Source: RDXT01 sp033762375
Lineage (GTDB): Bacteria; Bacteroidota; Bacteroidia; J057
Direction of reading: 5' to 3'
Assembly: GCA_033762375.1 (NCBI GenBank)
Contig: JANRLQ010000023.1
Span: 27,400-91,399, forward strand
Length of the DNA stretch: 64,000 nucleotides
Part shown: positions 8,370-16,756 of the stretch, piece by piece
Layout of the letters: each line of letters starts with the position of its first letter
Numbering within the stretch: position 1 is the stretch's first letter
Made by a program: the position numbers and the translations under genes
Notes under the pieces: model-generated
What the model was told of the DNA's origin: nothing
Databases searched by the model: none
The model's input: only the letters and a program-made list of their open reading frames with translations

Positions 8370-8917
8370 CAGACAATCGTCAGTTGAACCGGCTTGCCTG
8401 CCGCCAGCACATCCGCTATGCGTGGGTACAGGGCCTTGTAGGCTTCTTCGCTATACCAGATCTCACGTGGTGTTTGGGTCTGGTCCGCTTGCGGGGCTTC
8501 TTTTCCCACCAAAACAGAACCATAGGCATACTTGGCATCATTGCCGATATGGATATAACGCGGCTCAGAAGATTGGGGAGACAAAATCTGGATCATACCC
8601 CGGTGCCAGTCGCCAAACCGATAGGCATAAGCAGTGTGTTTGCCGCCAGTCGTGCGCAGTGCCAGCCTATAGGTGCCGGCAGGCAGTGATTTGCCCGGCG
8701 CTTCTTCCAGGGTCAGGCATACTTGCTCACTCCCGATCCACAATTTGCCGAGGGTATCGGCATGGCCGGGGCTGTATCGTTCCAGCTTGATGGTCAGGGG
8801 CGCAGACTCCTCTGCCGGGACCGGTGCCGGTGGTGGAGCGGGAACAGGGGCCGGGGGAGCGGGCTTGTCGCTGCCGCCGAAGAGTGTACGCAGGAGGTTT
8901 CGGAGCCAGTTCAGCAT
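8369..8917 (-). CDS. DUF5675-family protein with proline-rich linker
   Basis: 182 residues from the ATG at 8917; an upstream ATG at 8947 gives a less natural N-terminus. An amphipathic N-terminus ('MLNWLRNLLRTLFGG') is followed by a Pro/Ala-rich linker (about residues 18-40) and then a DUF5675-like domain: 'LTLEEAPGKSLPAGTYRL' and 'IHIGNDAKYAYGSVLVG' resemble the family's 'IPxGxY' and 'IHxGNxxxDTxGCILVG' motifs. That domain shares features with L,D-transpeptidase-like phage and cell-wall proteins, but the usual Cys of 'GCILVG' is Ser here ('GSVLVG'). The stop overlaps the start of the pseudo-sulfatase, so the two form an operon. Function unknown. Confidence 0.7.
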   Translation of the reverse strand: MLNWLRNLLRTLFGGSDKPAPPAPVPAPPPAPVPAEESAPLTIKLERYSPGHADTLGKLWIGSEQVCLTLEEAPGKSLPAGTYRLALRTTGGKHTAYAYRFGDWHRGMIQILSPQSSEPRYIHIGNDAKYAYGSVLVGKEAPQADQTQTPREIWYSEEAYKALYPRIADVLAAGKPVQLTIV

Positions 8918-9045
8918 ATCCGTGAGGTTTGATGCAATTATACACAAAAACTACATCTCACCGGACAAAACCCGCTAAGCGTTTCGGGGTATTGCGGGAT
9001 GCCGCGTATCTTGTATTGTATTTTCCCATTGAGCCTGTTGTTGTT

Positions 9046-9549
9046 ATGCATCTTAATGTCGAAATAAAAGCCCGTACTACCCGCCATGCGGAGATCCGCG
9101 CATACCTGCGCACCCAGGGAGCAGACTTCCGGGGGACTGATCGTCAGACAGATACGTATTTTGTTTGCCCCAACGGCCGGCTCAAGCTCCGGCAGGGTAC
9201 CATTGAGAATACCCTCATTCACTACGAGCGGCCGGACCAGGCCGGTCCCAAACCCTCTGTGGTGCGGATGTATCACCCGCAGGACAGCCCGGCCCTTTAT
9301 GACCTGCTCTCGTCAGCCGTGGGGGTCTGGAAAGAAGTACGGAAATCAAGAGAAATTTACTTTATCGCAAATGTCAAATTTCACCTGGATGAGGTGGCGG
9401 GCCTGGGCCAATTTGTTGAAATAGAGGCAATAGACCACGATCACTCGCTGGGGCAGGCGTATATAGAGGCGCAATGCCAGGCTTATATGACAGCCCTGGG
9501 CATCCAGCCGGAAGACCTGCTGACCCAGTCTTACAGCGACATGATATAA
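9046..9549 (+). CDS. CYTH-domain protein (class IV adenylate cyclase / triphosphatase-like)
   Basis: 167 residues. It begins 'MHLNVEIKARTTRH', the ExExK-type start of CYTH proteins (here V-E-I-K-A-R), and continues with 'RQTDTYFVCPNGRLKLRQG', the core R-L-K-L-R strand. 'VRKSREIYFIANVKFHLDEVAGLGQFVEIEA' carries the paired basic and acidic residues that line the tunnel. CYTH enzymes act on triphosphates with a divalent metal (adenylate cyclase CyaB, thiamine triphosphatase or inorganic triphosphatase); this sequence is nearest to the CyaB-type group, but the substrate cannot be decided. The start at 9046 is used because the fold begins there; an upstream ATG at 8929 gives no meaningful sequence. 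Confidence 0.8.
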   Translation: MHLNVEIKARTTRHAEIRAYLRTQGADFRGTDRQTDTYFVCPNGRLKLRQGTIENTLIHYERPDQAGPKPSVVRMYHPQDSPALYDLLSSAVGVWKEVRKSREIYFIANVKFHLDEVAGLGQFVEIEAIDHDHSLGQAYIEAQCQAYMTALGIQPEDLLTQSYSDMI

Positions 9550-9642
9550 TTTTTTGCCCCGGATGAGCGTATCTTAAGCGATAAGTTTCATTATGATCTC
9601 AGGCAGCCAGGTGGCTGATAGCAGGTTTGATTTCCCTTTTGT

Positions 9643-10296
9643 ATGAAAATTCGTCTGATCTTGTTGATAATCACCCTCCTGGTGCTGGCCTCCGCTGATG
9701 CGCAGTCTTTTTTTGAGGGTAGTTTGCAGTTTGAAGTAGCCTATACCGGGCCACAAGCCGCCACGCTCAAAGAAAATGAACCCAATACCCAGCTTACGAT
9801 GCATCTGCGCGCAGGCGACTATATCGTGCTGCTGAGCGGAGGACAAGCACCCAAGACGTTTATGTTTGTCGCTGACTCCAACTATGAGTACAGCATAGAC
9901 ATGGCCAATCAACGTGCTTACCGCAACTCCATTTACTCTGATCAGAATACGGGACCCGCGCCTAAGGTAGAAACAGCGGTAGCTACCGGCAAACAATTGG
10001 AAGTGGCAGGTGTCCTTTGTGAGGAGTATCAGCTCAGGACAGCCGAGGCCGTCACCTTGTTTTATGTCAATGATCAGTATCGGGTAGATAAAACCCTGTT
10101 TCCGCCCAAACCCCGCACCAAGGCCAGTTTTCTGGTGCCGGGCCTGGAGGGACGTATTCCCCTGAAAACCATCCGGAAACAACCAGACCTGACGGTTACC
10201 ACCACCTGCAAAAAAATTACGCCGCGCACCTTTGACCCCAAGCAATTTCTGATCCCGCAGGGGTACGAAGTCAAAGGCCGAGACTACCGGTATTGA
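9643..10296 (+). CDS. Secreted protein, DUF4412/GLPGLI-like
   Basis: 217 residues with a clear signal peptide ending 'LASADAQ' (residues 1-21). The mature part begins 'FFEGSLQFEVAYTG', a common beginning of Bacteroidota periplasmic beta-rich proteins that show a repeated 'GxLxYxV' strand. 'EVAGVLCEEYQLRT' resembles the 'I.G..C..Y.....' segment found in DUF4412/GLPGLI proteins. These are thought to be periplasmic or cell-surface beta-sandwich proteins of unknown function. The family call is tentative; the signal peptide and reality of the gene are well supported. Confidence 0.6.
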   Translation: MKIRLILLIITLLVLASADAQSFFEGSLQFEVAYTGPQAATLKENEPNTQLTMHLRAGDYIVLLSGGQAPKTFMFVADSNYEYSIDMANQRAYRNSIYSDQNTGPAPKVETAVATGKQLEVAGVLCEEYQLRTAEAVTLFYVNDQYRVDKTLFPPKPRTKASFLVPGLEGRIPLKTIRKQPDLTVTTTCKKITPRTFDPKQFLIPQGYEVKGRDYRY

Positions 10297-10327
10297 GCCA
10301 CAGTCACCCGAAAAAATGGTACCTTTG
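10293..10327 (+). promoter_or_regulatory. Promoter of yraN
   Basis: TTG at 10293-10295 and TACCTTTG at 10320-10327, separated by 24 bp, one or two bp beyond the usual spacing. The -7 box lies 25 bp before the ATG at 10352 and excludes the upstream ATG at 10316 as a start. Confidence 0.5.
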
Positions 10328-10351
10328 AGGGAATCATTTTTCTTCTGGTGT

Positions 10352-10726
10352 ATGGCAGCACATAATGATACCGGCAGGCGGGGTGAAGACCTGGCCGCAG
10401 AACTCCTCTCCGCAAAAGGGTACAATGTACTCGACCGCAATTACCGCTTCGAAAACGCCGAGGTGGACCTGGTCGCCCTGCGACTGGAGCCCGCAGAACT
10501 GGTATTTGTGGAGGTAAAAACCCGTACGACCCCTTCAGGACATTATCCCGAAGAGTCTGTAACCCCAGCCAAGCAGCAGCTTATTTTTAAGGCGGCAGAC
10601 TGTTATCTCTACGAAAAGCGCCTGTTTACAGTCCCTGTACGGTTTGATATCATTGCGGTACATCTCCATGACCCTGCGGAGCCGGTGTTTCATCATATTG
10701 AGGACGCTTTCCGGATGACCCGATGA
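10352..10726 (+). CDS. yraN: YraN/UPF0102 family putative nuclease
   Basis: 124 residues. The family motifs are visible: 'GRRGEDLAAELLSAKGYNVLDRNYR', then 'AEVDLVAL' and 'LVFVEVKTRT', giving the E, D and ExK residues of a Holliday-junction-resolvase-like PD-(D/E)XK fold. Length matches the family (about 115-130). Its exact role is unknown in most bacteria. It is followed after 12 bp by trmN6, so they are probably one transcript. Confidence 0.9.
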   Translation: MAAHNDTGRRGEDLAAELLSAKGYNVLDRNYRFENAEVDLVALRLEPAELVFVEVKTRTTPSGHYPEESVTPAKQQLIFKAADCYLYEKRLFTVPVRFDIIAVHLHDPAEPVFHHIEDAFRMTR

Positions 10727-10738
10727 GTTGATACTGGT

Positions 10739-11449
10739 ATGAGTTCTGGTCACGCACCATTCAGGTTTCGGCAGTTTACAGTCCACCACGACCGTTGTGC
10801 CATGAAGGTAGGCACAGACGGTGTCCTGCTGGGGGCCTGGGCGGACCTGCCCATAGCCGGTGCCGGGCTGGACATTGGTACCGGATCGGGTTTATTGGCC
10901 CTGATGGCTGCCCAGCGCAGCCCCGGATTGGTACTGGATGCTGTAGAGCCGGACCCCGCCGCCGCAGCCCAGGCCCGCGACAATATCCAGGCCAGTCCCT
11001 GGAGGGACCGGATCGAGATATGGGAGACCCGTATTCAGGCATTCACCCCTCCCAGGGCCTATGAGGTGATCCTGTGTAATCCTCCTTTTTTCAGGCAGGC
11101 CCTGGCGGCACCTGATCCGGTCCGCCACCTGGCCCGTCATGCGGATGACCTCCCGTATGAGGCGCTGATAGAGACGCTGGTGCGCCTGCTTATGCCACAG
11201 GGCACTGCTTCGATGATTATACCCGTGTCGGAAGGACCTCACCTGCTCCGGCTGACGGCTGCTGCGGGCCTGAAGATGATCCGCCAGACTGTCGTCCGCA
11301 CCACACCAGCCAAGGCTCCATACCGGTGGTTGCTGACCCTGAGCCGGGAGGACATACCCCTGGCTACCGATGAGCTGGTATTACATGAACCCGGGTCCAA
11401 TCGCTACTCGGCTGCACATCAGGCCCTGACAGGTGCTTTTTACCTCTGA
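10739..11449 (+). CDS. trmN6: tRNA1(Val) (adenine-37-N6)-methyltransferase
   Basis: 236 residues. It opens with 'FRFRQFTVHHDRCAMKVGTDGVLLGAWAD', the YfiC/TrmN6 signature. The S-adenosylmethionine-binding loop is 'GLDIGTGSGLLALMAAQR'. The catalytic 'NPPF' motif for N6-adenine methylation is in 'VILCNPPFF'. The family methylates the exocyclic amine of A37 in tRNA-Val. It follows yraN by 12 bp and precedes prfB, which has its own promoter. Confidence 0.9.
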   Translation: MSSGHAPFRFRQFTVHHDRCAMKVGTDGVLLGAWADLPIAGAGLDIGTGSGLLALMAAQRSPGLVLDAVEPDPAAAAQARDNIQASPWRDRIEIWETRIQAFTPPRAYEVILCNPPFFRQALAAPDPVRHLARHADDLPYEALIETLVRLLMPQGTASMIIPVSEGPHLLRLTAAAGLKMIRQTVVRTTPAKAPYRWLLTLSREDIPLATDELVLHEPGSNRYSAAHQALTGAFYL

Positions 11450-11468
11450 AAAACCGTCTGTTTCCCGC

Positions 11469-11499
11469 TTGCAACAGACCCGGCGAAGGCCTATATTTG
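11469..11499 (+). promoter_or_regulatory. Promoter of prfB
   Basis: TTG (11469-11471), 20-bp spacer, TATATTTG (11492-11499): a full match to the Bacteroidota -33/-7 consensus. The predicted transcript starts near 11506, about 22 nt before the GTG start. Confidence 0.75.
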
Positions 11500-11527
11500 T
11501 CCCTCTATTCATTTAACCATTGTCGCT

Positions 11528-12638
11528 GTGACAGTCGAACAACTACGAGGCCTTCGTGAGCGCGTCATCGCGCTGAAGGACTATCTTTGACGTCGAAACC
11601 CGACTCAAACGCATAGAAGAAAAAGAAGCCATCACCCAGCAAGGTGATTTCTGGGATCATCCCGATGAAGCGCAGCAGGTACTCCGCGAAATCCGAAACC
11701 TCAAGGTCTGGGCAGATGCCTGGATGCAGACCGACAGCCTGGTCTCTGATGCTGAGGTGATGATGGAGTTTTACAAGGGCGGAGACGCTTCTGAAGAAGA
11801 TATGCAGGACAGTTTTCGGGCTGCTTCTGCTGCTGTAGAGGACCTGGAGTTCAAAAACATGCTCTCCCGCGACGAAGACCGCATGAGCTGTATCCTGGAA
11901 ATCAACTCAGGCGCAGGCGGGACTGAAAGCCAGGACTGGGCCTCCATCCTCAAGCGGATGTACATCATGTACGCTGAGAGCCACAAGTTTAAATGTACGG
12001 TGGTGGACGAGGTAGAGGGGGATACGGCAGGTATCAAAAGTTGTACCCTGGAGATAGACGGCGAGTTTGCCTATGGTTACCTCAAAGGGGAGTCTGGGGT
12101 ACACCGGCTTGTACGGATCAGCCCGTTTGACTCCAGTGCCCGGCGCCATACGTCTTTTGCCTCAATATTTGTCTGCCCACAGGTGGATGATACCATCAAT
12201 ATTGAAGTGAACACCTCGGACCTCACCTGGGATACCTTCCGGGCAGGAGGCAAAGGGGGACAGAACGTAAACAAAGTTGAGACCGCTGTCCGGGTTACCC
12301 ATATTCCGACGGGGATTATCGTCGCCTGTCAGGTAGAGCGAACCCAGGGACGCAACCGGGAACTGGCTCTCCAGATGCTCAAAAGCCGTCTCTACCAGAT
12401 GGAACTCGACAAGCGCAATGCCGAGCGGGACAAAGTAGAGGCTGGTAAAAAAAGCATCGAGTGGGGATCGCAGATCCGGAACTATGTGCTGCACCCGTAC
12501 AAACTTGTCAAGGACGTACGTACTGGCACTGAAACCAGTGATGCTCAGGGGGTACTCGACGGAGACCTGGATGATTTTATCAAAGCTTACCTCATGGCCA
12601 ATGCTACCTCAGGGGTAGAAGATACCACCAGCCTCTAG
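11528..12638 (+). CDS. prfB: Peptide chain release factor 2, with programmed +1 frameshift
   Basis: Recognises UGA and UAA stop codons and triggers peptide release. The gene is in two frames. GTG at 11528 opens 20 codons ending in Leu (CTT, 11585-11587) and then TGA (11588-11590). A +1 shift there (CTT TGA C) continues with GAC at 11589 in the frame that runs to 12638. The product is 369 residues, close to the usual 365. Peptide-release motif 'GGQ' lies in 'RAGGKGGQNVNKVETAV', and the stop-codon-recognition 'SPF' in 'RISPFDSSARRHTSFAS'. A gene finder without frameshift awareness would start at an internal ATG (11724) and lose about 65 residues. The GNAT gene follows after 10 bp. Confidence 0.95.
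11576..11591 (+). promoter_or_regulatory. Programmed frameshift site of prfB
   Basis: Slippery CTT-TGA-C with an upstream Shine-Dalgarno-like AAGGA (11576-11580), 4 nt before CTT. This is the classical RF2 autoregulation site: low RF2 lets the ribosome pause at UGA and shift to the +1 frame, so more RF2 is made. Confidence 0.95.
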
Positions 12639-12648
12639 GTACTTGTAT

Positions 12649-13191
12649 ATGTTGATGCTGGATACCGAACGGCTTACCCTGATTGCCTTGCCAGAGGAAC
12701 ATCTGCGTTACCTCTCTGCAGGTTATCTGAAGCTGGAACAATACCTGGGGCTCCGCCCCTCTGGCTTTCATATGCCGCCGGGATTTGGTGAGATGTTTGC
12801 AGAAGCCCTGCCGCACATACTGGAATCCCTTGCCGCTGATCCCGGCGCATATCCCTGGAGTACCCACTGGATGATTGTTCATACCGGTACCCAGACAGCT
12901 ATCGGTGGTATCGGGCTGGGAGGCCCCCCGGATGATACAGGACGTACCGTCGTAGGATATTTTGTAGATACCCGGTATCATAACAGGGGATTTGCGTCAG
13001 AAGCCCTGCGACGGCTCCTGGTATGGGCCTTTGATCAGCCAAATCTGCTTGCTGTCAGGGCAGAAACCCTGCCGGAAGGTGTCACTTCCCAGCGGGTATT
13101 GATCCGAAACGGGTTTAATCTGATCGGAAATACATCAGAGGGCAATCTTATCTGGGAAAAACTGCGACCTGATCCCACCTTAATACCCTAA
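12649..13191 (+). CDS. GNAT-family N-acetyltransferase
   Basis: 180 residues from the ATG at 12649. It has the RimJ/RimL-like layout: 'LDTERLTLIALPEEHLRYL' at the N-terminus, 'AIGGIGLGGPPDDTGRTVVGYFVDTRYHNRGFASEALRRLLVWAF' as motif A with the acetyl-CoA-binding R/Q-x-x-G-x-G/A pattern (here N-R-G-F-A), and 'SQRVLIRNGFNLIG' as the late N-G-F motif. The substrate may be an amino group of a protein or small molecule. The gene lies in the prfB-rpiA-Sua5 run, 10 bp after prfB and 5 bp before rpiA, so it is probably co-transcribed. Confidence 0.85.
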   Translation: MLMLDTERLTLIALPEEHLRYLSAGYLKLEQYLGLRPSGFHMPPGFGEMFAEALPHILESLAADPGAYPWSTHWMIVHTGTQTAIGGIGLGGPPDDTGRTVVGYFVDTRYHNRGFASEALRRLLVWAFDQPNLLAVRAETLPEGVTSQRVLIRNGFNLIGNTSEGNLIWEKLRPDPTLIP

Positions 13192-13196
13192 TCTCC

Positions 13197-13880
13197 ATGT
13201 CTGCTCATCCCGGAAAACAAGCTGCTGGCGAGTGGGCCGCTGCCCAGGTTCAACCCAGCATGAAAGTAGGCCTCGGCACGGGCTCAACGGCCTATTACCT
13301 GATCCGAAAACTCGGAGAGCGGGTACAGGCTGGCCTGAAGATCGAAGCGGTCGCCACCTCTGTGCAAACAGAAGTGCTGGCCCGGGAAGCAGGTATCCCC
13401 CTGATCGAGCTGACGGCTGACCTCCGCCTGGACCTGGTGATTGACGGGGCGGACGAGATAGATCCTGCCGGCAACCTGACCAAAGGCGGGGGCGGGGCTT
13501 TGTTTCGGGAAAAAATAATCGCACTCCTTGCCCACACCTACCTCATCATCGCGGACGACTCCAAGGCTGTGCCGGTACTGGGGCAGTTTCCGCTGCCGGT
13601 GGAGATTGTGCCCTTTGGGTGGGAACTGACGGCCCGGTGGGTTGCCGAAACGGGTTGTACCCCTGTGCGCCGCATGGCCGGTACCGCTCCCTATCACACC
13701 GACAATGGCAACTATATCCTGGATTGTGCCTACGGCACCATTCCAGACCCTGTCGCCCTGCACACCCGCCTGATCGGGATCACGGGTGTGGTAGAGACGG
13801 GACTGTTTACAGGTATGCAGCCCCGGGTCGTTCTGGGGTATGCCGATGGCCATATTACCGTGGACGGGATCCCGGCATGA
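13197..13880 (+). CDS. rpiA: Ribose-5-phosphate isomerase A
   Basis: 227 residues. It interconverts ribose 5-phosphate and ribulose 5-phosphate in the pentose phosphate pathway. Diagnostic motifs: 'VGLGTGSTAYYLI' (phosphate loop), 'DLVIDGADEIDP' and 'LTKGGGGALFREKI' (catalytic Asp, Glu and Lys). Length fits the family (about 220). Its stop codon overlaps the start of the next gene by 4 bp (ATGA), which supports co-translation. Confidence 0.97.
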   Translation: MSAHPGKQAAGEWAAAQVQPSMKVGLGTGSTAYYLIRKLGERVQAGLKIEAVATSVQTEVLAREAGIPLIELTADLRLDLVIDGADEIDPAGNLTKGGGGALFREKIIALLAHTYLIIADDSKAVPVLGQFPLPVEIVPFGWELTARWVAETGCTPVRRMAGTAPYHTDNGNYILDCAYGTIPDPVALHTRLIGITGVVETGLFTGMQPRVVLGYADGHITVDGIPA

Positions 13881-14836
13881 GGGCCATGACAGGGACCGGT
13901 CTGGAGACAGCTGCCCAATGGCTGCGGCAGGGAGAGGTGGTCGCCATTCCTACGGAGACCGTATATGGCCTTGCAGGCAACGCCCTGGATCCGGCCGCAG
14001 TGGCCCGTATTTTTGAGGTGAAAAACCGTCCCCGGTTTAATCCGCTGATTGTCCATACACATAGCCTGATGGCAGCGGCAGACTGGTTGGCCCCTTATCC
14101 GGATACAGTTCTGCAGCTGGCAGCGGCTTTCTGGCCGGGTCCACTGACCTTGTTGTTGCCCAAAAGTCCGCTGATACCTCACCTGGTGACGGCAGGGCAC
14201 GACCGGGTGGCAATCCGGATTCCGGCGCATCCCCTGACCCTGTCCTTGCTGGAGAGCCTGGACTTTCCCCTGGCAGCTCCCAGCGCCAATCCTTTCGGAT
14301 ATATCAGCCCGACAACCGCCGCGCATGTTGCTGATCAGCTCGGTGACAACATCCCGTATATCCTGGACGGAGGCCCCTGTCAGGTTGGGGTAGAGTCAAC
14401 TATTATCGGGCTGGAGCCAGATGGGCGCTGGTGCCTGTATCGCAGCGGAGGCCTGGCTGCCGAGAAGATTGAGGCAGTCACAGGCCCACTGTATCCGGTT
14501 GGTAATCAGCATGATAGTCCCAGTGCCCCCGGCATGCTTTCCAGCCATTATGCACCGCGCACGCCGCTGCATCTGCGCCAGGATACCCCGGCTGTGGCGC
14601 CTGTTCCGCCTGCCGGCACAGCCGTGATCGGATTTGACCAGTACCTACCCGGCTACCCGGCAGCACATCAGTACCTGCTCAGCCCCGACGGTGACCTGCG
14701 GGAAGCAGCCCGTCATCTTTTTGCCCTGCTCCGCACCCTGGATCAGGCAGGATACACCAGCATCTGGGCTTTTCCGGTGCCGGACACAGGCCTCGGAAGG
14801 GCGATTAATGATCGTCTGCGACGGGCAGGAGTGTGA
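13877..14836 (+). CDS. Threonylcarbamoyl-AMP synthase, Sua5/YrdC type
   Basis: 319 residues. It makes threonylcarbamoyl-AMP from threonine, bicarbonate and ATP for the t6A modification at position 37 of ANN-decoding tRNAs. Motifs: 'EVVAIPTETVYGLAGNALDP', 'FEVKNRPRFNPLIVH' (KxR and S/T-x-N binding loop), 'WPGPLTLLL' and 'FPLAAPSANPFGYISPT'. The long C-terminal part after 'GMLSSHYAPRTPL' is the Sua5 domain, so this is the long Sua5 form and not the short YrdC form. ATG at 13877 overlaps the rpiA stop; ATG at 13886 is an alternative. Confidence 0.93.
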   Translation: MRAMTGTGLETAAQWLRQGEVVAIPTETVYGLAGNALDPAAVARIFEVKNRPRFNPLIVHTHSLMAAADWLAPYPDTVLQLAAAFWPGPLTLLLPKSPLIPHLVTAGHDRVAIRIPAHPLTLSLLESLDFPLAAPSANPFGYISPTTAAHVADQLGDNIPYILDGGPCQVGVESTIIGLEPDGRWCLYRSGGLAAEKIEAVTGPLYPVGNQHDSPSAPGMLSSHYAPRTPLHLRQDTPAVAPVPPAGTAVIGFDQYLPGYPAAHQYLLSPDGDLREAARHLFALLRTLDQAGYTSIWAFPVPDTGLGRAINDRLRRAGV

Positions 14837-14905
14837 GGGGTAGCATAAAGATGCAGGATTTTGGTTAATTTTATCAGCATAACCAGCACGCACCTATTTT
14901 TATTC

Positions 14906-16252
14906 ATGCAGACGCTCCGTGACCTTCAAGCTTCCCTTGCCTCATGGCTGCCGCTGAAACCAGAGGCTCAAGCCCTGCTGGACAAAAAAATCCGGCTGGA
15001 GCTCAACTTCAATTCTAATCATATTGAAGGAAACACCCTCACCTATGGCGAGACGGAGTTGCTACTGATCTTTGACAAGACCACCGGTAACCACGAGATG
15101 CGGGAGTATGAGGAGATGAAAGCCCACGATGTTGCATGGAAAATCGTCCAGCAATGGGCTCATGACCGGGAAAGGGATATAACGGAAGCTGACATTAAAA
15201 GCCTGCATGAGTTGCTGCTGGTGCGCCCATTTTGGAAGGAGGCAATCACACCGGAAGGTACTCCTACCCGCCGCCAGATAGCGATAGGTACGTACAAGGC
15301 ATATCCCAACTCTGTACGTCTCGCGAATGGTGAAATATTTGAATATGTATCGCCTGCTGAGACACCTGCCCGGATGCAGGAACTCATAGACTGGTACAGG
15401 TCCGCCGAAAGCGCAGGTGACCTGGATCCGGTAGCCCTTGCGGCTTTATTTCATTACAAATTTGTGCGGATCCATCCGTTTGATGATGGCAATGGACGTA
15501 TATCCCGGCTGTTGATGAACTATATCCTGCTCCGGCATAATTATCCGCCGGTTATCATCAAGTCAGCGGCTAAAAAAGACTATCTTTTCGCCCTCAACCA
15601 AGCTGATACGGGTGATGAGGCGGCATTTGTCCGCTACGTTCAGGATCAGCTTTTGTGGAGTTATACCCTGTACCTGAAGGCCGCACAGGGCGAAAGCCTG
15701 GAAGAGCCGGATGATTTGGATAAGAAAATTCAGTTGCTAAAACGGAATTTATCTGGAAAAGAGGAGCAGGCAGTCAGGCGAAGCCCCGAGCGTCTCTATG
15801 CTTTATTTATAGAAGGTATTATACCCCTTCTCATTCAGATTGAAACTAAAATCGGGGTACTGGAAACGTTGTTTGATACCATAACCCCGCAGCTTACCTT
15901 TGAAAATGTGCCTATCCCCATGATGAAGGAGGGCTGGAGACTGGAGTTGCCTGAATGGTTTCGGACAAACCCATTACCAGATGATATTGATCAGCCACTT
16001 ATCGGGTTTCAATATAGGCTGAACCTAAGCGGCTTTAAGCACAATCTTAACCGCTCTTTTTTTTACCTTGGAGTCAGCTTTTCCTTTGAAAAATACGCTT
16101 TTACTGTAAATCAGCCTGATGGCTTGACGGCCCGGTATTCCTACAAGCCGACTGCTTTTAAGGATGCGGCTGGACAACTGGCCCATACATTCGTACAAAA
16201 ACTGGTGGATGAGATTGAGGAAGCGGCTTCTGATACTAAGTCCGGTCATTAA
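14906..16252 (+). CDS. Fic-domain protein (probable AMPylase) with N-terminal inhibitory motif
   Basis: 448 residues. The catalytic motif is 'HPFDDGNGRISR', a full match to HxFx(D/E)GNGRxxR, so AMP transfer is likely. Close to the N-terminus is 'SNHIEGNTLT', matching the (S/T)xxxE(G/N) inhibitory helix of class II Fic proteins, whose Glu blocks ATP binding. 'GTYKAYPNSVRLANGEIFEYVSP' forms the flap. The C-terminal ~200 residues (after 'LLKRNLSGKEEQAV') are not recognised. Fic proteins attach AMP to hydroxyl side chains of target proteins; the target here is unknown. The start is at 14906, before the conserved region; the 3' end overlaps a convergent gene by 17 bp. Confidence 0.92.
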   Translation: MQTLRDLQASLASWLPLKPEAQALLDKKIRLELNFNSNHIEGNTLTYGETELLLIFDKTTGNHEMREYEEMKAHDVAWKIVQQWAHDRERDITEADIKSLHELLLVRPFWKEAITPEGTPTRRQIAIGTYKAYPNSVRLANGEIFEYVSPAETPARMQELIDWYRSAESAGDLDPVALAALFHYKFVRIHPFDDGNGRISRLLMNYILLRHNYPPVIIKSAAKKDYLFALNQADTGDEAAFVRYVQDQLLWSYTLYLKAAQGESLEEPDDLDKKIQLLKRNLSGKEEQAVRRSPERLYALFIEGIIPLLIQIETKIGVLETLFDTITPQLTFENVPIPMMKEGWRLELPEWFRTNPLPDDIDQPLIGFQYRLNLSGFKHNLNRSFFYLGVSFSFEKYAFTVNQPDGLTARYSYKPTAFKDAAGQLAHTFVQKLVDEIEEAASDTKSGH

Positions 16253-16640
16253 CCATGTTATAAGCATTCCCCGACACCCGTAGCTCCCAATACACCAGCA
16301 CGCCGATAATACCCAGCTCCAGGGCAAAATAGACCTTGCCCAGCCCTGTGAGGGATGCATACAACCATACAACCAGTCCCAGGCTCAGGCACATATACAG
16401 CAGATTGGCAAAGGCAATGCCTGCCATCAGCCACCGCCAGTGACGTCCCGCCCAGCCGTAACAACAGGTGCCATAGACCGCTATCAGGACAGCGCAGATC
16501 CCAAGACCCTGTAGTACATCCTGCGGAAGGCCGATAACGCCTGTCATCAGGGGCAATATGAATCCCAGCATCAGGGCGCTGAACCAGGCTCCGAGACAGT
16601 CAATGAGAAAAAGTTGACGGGGGGTAGGGGAGAATACCAT
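16236..16640 (-). CDS. Small integral membrane protein, unknown function
   Basis: 134 residues with four likely transmembrane helices: 'LIDCLGAWFSALMLGFILPL', 'LQGLGICAVLIAVYGTCCYG', 'WLMAGIAFANLLYMCLSLGL' and 'VYFALELGIIGVLVYWEL'. No signal peptide or catalytic motif is visible. The pattern fits small conserved membrane proteins of Bacteroidota, but I do not recognise a named family. It is convergent with the Fic gene, overlapping it by 17 bp. Confidence 0.65.
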   Translation of the reverse strand: MVFSPTPRQLFLIDCLGAWFSALMLGFILPLMTGVIGLPQDVLQGLGICAVLIAVYGTCCYGWAGRHWRWLMAGIAFANLLYMCLSLGLVVWLYASLTGLGKVYFALELGIIGVLVYWELRVSGNAYNMVNDRT

Positions 16641-16756
16641 AGGCCGTAGAGCACATTCTAATATGTATCCATAACATACGAAACGCCCTGCTGGTGGTTG
16701 TTAACTTTTATTTCCGATATTGGTACGGTTTAATGCACTCATACTATTCGCTCATC

